Assembly (NCBI GenBank): GCA_038118725.1
Contig: JAYOIK010000036.1
Span: 1 to 47,099 of the forward strand
DNA from: JADHLJ01 sp038118725
GTDB lineage: Bacteria; Pseudomonadota; Alphaproteobacteria; Thalassobaculales; Thalassobaculaceae
Direction of reading: 5' to 3'
DNA length: 47,099 nucleotides
The notes below the pieces were generated by a model that was not told the DNA's origin, searched no databases, and saw only the letters and a program-made list of their open reading frames with translations. The first letter of the stretch is position 1; every line of letters begins with the position of its first letter. Below, piece after piece: positions 43,937 through 47,099 of the stretch. A program made the position numbers and the translations under genes.

Positions 43937-45139
43937 ATGACCGCCGCCGCCAAGCCGCTGGAAGGTATTCGGGTTCTCGATATCGCCAGTTTTATCGCGG
44001 CGCCGCACGCCGCCTCGATCATGGGCGAGTTCGGCGCCGAGGTTTTGAAGGTCGAGCATCCCAAGGGTGGGGACCCCTGGCGGCGTTATGGCACCAGTTC
44101 CGGGGCGCCGGACCGCTCGCTCGCCTGGCTGACCGAGGCGCGGAACAAGCGGTCGATCACACTCAATCTCAACACGCCCGGCGGGGCTGGGGTTTTCAAG
44201 CGTCTGGTGGAGACCGCCGACGTGGTCACCGAGAACTTCCGCCCGGGAACCTTGGAGAAATGGGGCCTCGGCTGGGACGTGCTCAGCGCCATCAATCCGG
44301 GTCTCGTGCTGCTGCGGGTCTCCGGATACGGCCAGACCGGTCCCTATAAGGACCGGCCGGGTTTCGCGCGCATAGCTCACGCCTATGGCGGGCTGACCTA
44401 TCTCTCCGGCATGCCTGGCGAGATTCCGGTGACACCCGGCTCGACCTCGCTCGGCGACTATATGACGGGGATGAGCGGCTGCATCGGTGTGATGATGGCC
44501 TTGCGTCATCGCGACGCGACCGGGCGCGGTCAGGTCATCGACTGCTCGCTCTATGAAAGCGTGTTCCGGGCGCTTGATGAAATAGCGCCGCGCTACGCGC
44601 TGGACGGCTTCGTGCGCGAACCCGAGGGCACCGGCACGGTCAATGCCTGTCCGCATGGCCATTTTCCGAGCGGTGACGGCAAGTTCCTGGCGATCGCCTG
44701 TACCACCGACAAAATGTTCGAGCGCCTGACCGTGGCCATGGAGCGGCCAGATCTCCTGGAGCGTTTCGGTGAACAGAAGGCGCGCTTGGCGGGCCGAGCC
44801 ATTGTTCTGGCCGAGGTCGAGGCCTGGACCGGATCGATGCCGCGCGACACGGTGATCGAGACCTGCACCGAGAACGGTGTCCCGGCCGGCGCGGTGAACA
44901 CCATCGCCGATATCTTCGCCGACCCCCACGTCCAGGCCCGCGGCACCCTGACCACCGTGGAAGTGCCGGGCGTCGGCCCGGTGACGGTCCCCAACACGTT
45001 CCCACGACTTTCCGAGACGCCTGGCGAGGTCGCCAGCCTCGGCCCCGCCCTGGGCGAGGCGAATGACGCGATTTATGTCCAGGAACTGGGACTCGAGGCC
45101 GAGGAAATCGCCAAACTGAAACAAGAAGGCGCCATATGA
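43937..45139 (+). CDS. CaiB/BaiF family CoA-transferase (class III)
   Basis: 400 residues. The catalytic aspartate is D174 (SLGDYMTG). Family segments VLDIASFIAAPHAA, VLKVEHPKGGDPWR and FRPGTLEKWGL are present. It moves CoA from one acyl-CoA to another acid. GGGAG lies before the ATG. The stop overlaps the CitE-like lyase by four bases. A transferase feeding a lyase of this type fits activation and cleavage of a citramalate- or malate-like acid, by inference. Confidence 0.92.
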   Translation: MTAAAKPLEGIRVLDIASFIAAPHAASIMGEFGAEVLKVEHPKGGDPWRRYGTSSGAPDRSLAWLTEARNKRSITLNLNTPGGAGVFKRLVETADVVTENFRPGTLEKWGLGWDVLSAINPGLVLLRVSGYGQTGPYKDRPGFARIAHAYGGLTYLSGMPGEIPVTPGSTSLGDYMTGMSGCIGVMMALRHRDATGRGQVIDCSLYESVFRALDEIAPRYALDGFVREPEGTGTVNACPHGHFPSGDGKFLAIACTTDKMFERLTVAMERPDLLERFGEQKARLAGRAIVLAEVEAWTGSMPRDTVIETCTENGVPAGAVNTIADIFADPHVQARGTLTTVEVPGVGPVTVPNTFPRLSETPGEVASLGPALGEANDAIYVQELGLEAEEIAKLKQEGAI

Positions 45140-46020
45140 GACCGCACGCGAACCGGACCTATCTGTTTACCCCCGGCAATCACCAGCGCCGGGTCGAAAA
45201 GGCCCTCGGGCTCGATGCCGACGCCGTGATCCTGGACCTGGAGGACGCGGTCGCCGTCGCCGAGAAAGTCGCCACCCGCGCCATTGTCCGCGACATTCTC
45301 GCGCGACCCCGACAATGCGCGGGATTTGTCCGAGTGAACGCCTATGACACGGAATTCTGCCACGGCGATATCGACGCTATCGTCACCGGCGATCTCGACG
45401 GGGTCGTGCTGCCGAAGCTTGAAAGCGCCGCCGATATCAAATCCGTGGATTGGCTGCTTTCCAATCTGGAACGCGACCGAGGCTTGCCTGTTGGTGGGAT
45501 CGAGATCATGCCGATCATCGAGACCGCGACCGGGGTGGTGAATATCCGCGAGATCGCGACCGCCGGCACCAGGGTGCGCCGCTTGGCCTTCGGGGGCGGC
45601 GACTATACCCGCGATCTCGGCATGGAATGGAGCCTCGGCGAGGCGGAACTGCTGCCGGTGCGCTCGGAGGTGGTACTGGCCTCGCGGCATGGCGGGCTGG
45701 AGCCGCCGGTCGACACGGTGTTCATTCATATCAAGGAGCACGAGGCCTTCCAGGCCTCCTGCGAGCTGGTTCGCGGGCTCGGCTTTCAAGGCAAGATGTG
45801 TATCCATCCCGACCAGGTGCCGGTAACCAACTCCGTCTTCACGCCCACCGCCGAGACCATCGCCTGGTCCGTAAAGATCGTCGAGGCTTTCGAGGAAGCC
45901 GAGAAAGCCGGCGTGGCCTCGATCCAGGTCGACGGCTACTTTGTTGACTATCCCATCGTCGAGAAGGCCCAGCGCACTCTCGATACCGCGACCCTGCTGC
46001 GCGATCTCGGCAAGATCTAA
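45136..46020 (+). CDS. CitE-like CoA-ester lyase (HpcH/HpaI family)
   Basis: 294 residues. R66 (VRVNAYD), E129 (IIETATG) and D156 (GGGDYTRD) are the expected Mg/CoA-ester-lyase residues, and VILDLEDAV is the N-terminal signature. Likely splits a citramalyl-, malyl- or methylmalyl-CoA. Stand-alone type, not a citrate-lyase complex subunit, since no citDF genes are present. Translationally coupled to the CoA-transferase. Confidence 0.9.
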   Translation: MRPHANRTYLFTPGNHQRRVEKALGLDADAVILDLEDAVAVAEKVATRAIVRDILARPRQCAGFVRVNAYDTEFCHGDIDAIVTGDLDGVVLPKLESAADIKSVDWLLSNLERDRGLPVGGIEIMPIIETATGVVNIREIATAGTRVRRLAFGGGDYTRDLGMEWSLGEAELLPVRSEVVLASRHGGLEPPVDTVFIHIKEHEAFQASCELVRGLGFQGKMCIHPDQVPVTNSVFTPTAETIAWSVKIVEAFEEAEKAGVASIQVDGYFVDYPIVEKAQRTLDTATLLRDLGKI

Positions 46021-46030
46021 GGAGAGCCTC

Positions 46031-46921
46031 ATGAACCCGACCCTCGGATATCTCGGCCTCGGCAACATGGGACAACCCATGGCCGCCCGCCTCGTCGACG
46101 CGGGGCATACCGTCGTGGTGCGCGACATCAACGAGGCGGCGGTCAAACCGTTCATGGAGCGCCAGGTCAAGGTGGCGGCATCGGGCAAGGACCTCGCGGA
46201 CAACGCGGAAATCATCGTCTGCTCGCTACCGTCCAACAAAATCATCCGGGAGGCCGTGCTCGGCGCGGACGGGCTGATCGAAGGCGCCAAGATGCGGGTT
46301 TTCGTCAATGCCTGCACGACGGGATCGCCCTTCGCCGAAGAGATGAACCAGGCCCTGGCCGCCAGGGGCATCGCGTATTTCGACGCGCCAATCAGCGGCG
46401 GGCCGTCGGGCGCGCGGGACGGAACCCTGTCGGTCATGACGTCTGGGCCGAGGGAAATCCACGACGAGATCGAGCCTTATCTGCGGGCCTATGGAACCAC
46501 GCTGGTCTATTGCGGAGAGAAACCCGGCCTCGCGCAGGTCTTGAAACTGGCCAACAACATGTTGTTCGCGACCAATATTCTGGTGACATCGGAAGTCATG
46601 GCCATGGGCGTCAAGGCGGGGCTGGACCCCGAGACCATGATCACCGCGATTAGCGCCGGGTCGGGGCGTAACTCGACGATCGACATGATCATGCCGCGCA
46701 GCGTGATACCCAGGACCTTCGATTTCGGCGCGACCATCGAGATCATCATGAAGGATGTACACCTGGCCTTGGAGGAGGGCGAGGCGCAAGGCGTGCCGCA
46801 ATTGGTGTCGCAACAGACCCGTCAGCTGATTCAACTTGCGGTGCACCGGGGCTGGGCCCAGAAGGACTTGAGCGAACTCGCCAAGCTTGTCGAGGAGTGG
46901 TCCGGGACCGAGATCAAATGA
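46031..46921 (+). CDS. Beta-hydroxyacid dehydrogenase (3-hydroxyisobutyrate / tartronate-semialdehyde reductase type)
   Basis: 296 residues. NAD(P)-binding GLGNMGQPMA, substrate motif DAPISGGPSGA, and catalytic K172 (KLANNMLF) define the family. AAGGAGAG lies before the ATG, and the gene begins 10 bases after the lyase stop, so it is the third gene of the operon. It could reduce or oxidise the aldehyde/hydroxyacid released by the lyase. Substrate uncertain. Confidence 0.9.
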   Translation: MNPTLGYLGLGNMGQPMAARLVDAGHTVVVRDINEAAVKPFMERQVKVAASGKDLADNAEIIVCSLPSNKIIREAVLGADGLIEGAKMRVFVNACTTGSPFAEEMNQALAARGIAYFDAPISGGPSGARDGTLSVMTSGPREIHDEIEPYLRAYGTTLVYCGEKPGLAQVLKLANNMLFATNILVTSEVMAMGVKAGLDPETMITAISAGSGRNSTIDMIMPRSVIPRTFDFGATIEIIMKDVHLALEEGEAQGVPQLVSQQTRQLIQLAVHRGWAQKDLSELAKLVEEWSGTEIK

Positions 46922-47099
46922 CCTCGGCGCTCGCCTTGACATGGTAGAGTGAACCTTGACGCGGCTGTCGCTCGGAATCCCAAGATCGATAAATGCTCTT
47001 GAATTCTGGTGAATTGCCAGCTAAATCGTAAGCGTGCTGAGTTTAATTTTTTCAGTGCGCGTATTCATTGAGCGAATTTTTCGTCCGCCATCTCGCCGG
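46922..47099. other. Terminal stretch without a recognised gene
   Basis: AT-richer than the rest of the window, with TTGACA-like hexamers at about 46937 and 46956. It may be the promoter zone of a gene beyond the end. No ORF or hairpin convinces me. Confidence 0.4.

Noticed and set aside
43741..44064. N-terminal extension of the epimerase
   Set aside because: The frame is open, but the Rossmann motif starts nine residues after ATG 43740, which has a ribosome site. The extension would cover the divergent promoter and the start of the CoA-transferase gene.
43865..45124. 419-codon minus-strand open frame
   Set aside because: Antisense to the CoA-transferase, whose catalytic Asp and family motifs are intact.
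45073..46437. 454-codon minus-strand open frame
   Set aside because: Antisense to the lyase and dehydrogenase genes; no recognisable motif.
1..47099. Prophage, integron, CRISPR or defence island
   Set aside because: No integrase, transposase, cas, toxin-antitoxin or restriction gene was found. The HNH protein alone is not evidence.

Overview
The window is a high-GC, gene-dense piece of an alphaproteobacterial chromosome. Three things point there: an F0 ATP-synthase cluster with separate b' and b genes (I-a-c-b'-b) and no F1 genes beside it, the neighbouring mutY - DUF721 - DsbA-like - smc block, and a STAS-fused MlaE lipid-transport operon. A Rhodospirillales-type organism is my best guess, not a proof. 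I saw no rRNA, tRNA, CRISPR array, transposase or phage gene. The content is mostly vertical housekeeping genes mixed with CoA-linked and sugar-acid catabolism.

Layout. 1-3.7 kb: GNAT acetyltransferase, IlvD/Edd sugar-acid dehydratase, HpcH/HpaI aldolase and a hot-dog thioesterase, a likely catabolic operon. 3.7-12.3 kb: mixed singletons (HNH protein, esterase, gluQ, 2-hydroxyacid dehydrogenase, class IV aminotransferase, DHA2 exporter, epoxide-hydrolase-like protein, mutY). 12.4-20.0 kb: DUF721 protein, DsbA-like thiol oxidase, SMC and the F0 operon, which has a readable promoter and a strong terminator. 20.4-25.0 kb: SCP2-type thiolase plus AcuI-like reductase, then a sensor kinase and apt on the other strand. 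25.3-28.9 kb: a four-gene Mla/MCE phospholipid-transport operon. 29.1-33.3 kb: a small membrane protein, a thiolase-fold/DUF35 pair, a carboxymuconolactone-decarboxylase-like protein, and a ferredoxin with its P450. 33.4-38.4 kb: a very unusual transporter locus. 38.5-42.5 kb: a duplicated CMD protein, Hsp20, a small conserved protein, a tandem universal stress protein and an old-yellow-enzyme homologue. 42.9-46.9 kb: an NAD-dependent epimerase, then a CoA-transferase / CitE-like lyase / beta-hydroxyacid dehydrogenase operon.

The most striking object is the 1238-residue ORF at 33360-37076. It reads as a complete RND efflux permease (about residues 1-1035) continued in frame into a complete TRAP small permease, DctQ (about 1057-1238). 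The TRAP large permease DctM starts inside its stop codon. No RND adaptor gene, outer-membrane channel gene or TRAP binding-protein gene lies in the window. The pair may be a hybrid transporter in which an RND porter is bolted to a TRAP membrane unit.

Regulatory and repeat signals stand out too. A consensus FNR/FixK box lies upstream of the uspA - small protein - hsp20 set. A 24-bp perfect palindrome sits where the -35 of the thiolase/DUF35 operon should be. There are two loci of a dispersed palindromic intergenic repeat, and a 150-bp inverted-repeat element whose arms are themselves hairpins. All functional calls are from reading the sequence; no database search was run.
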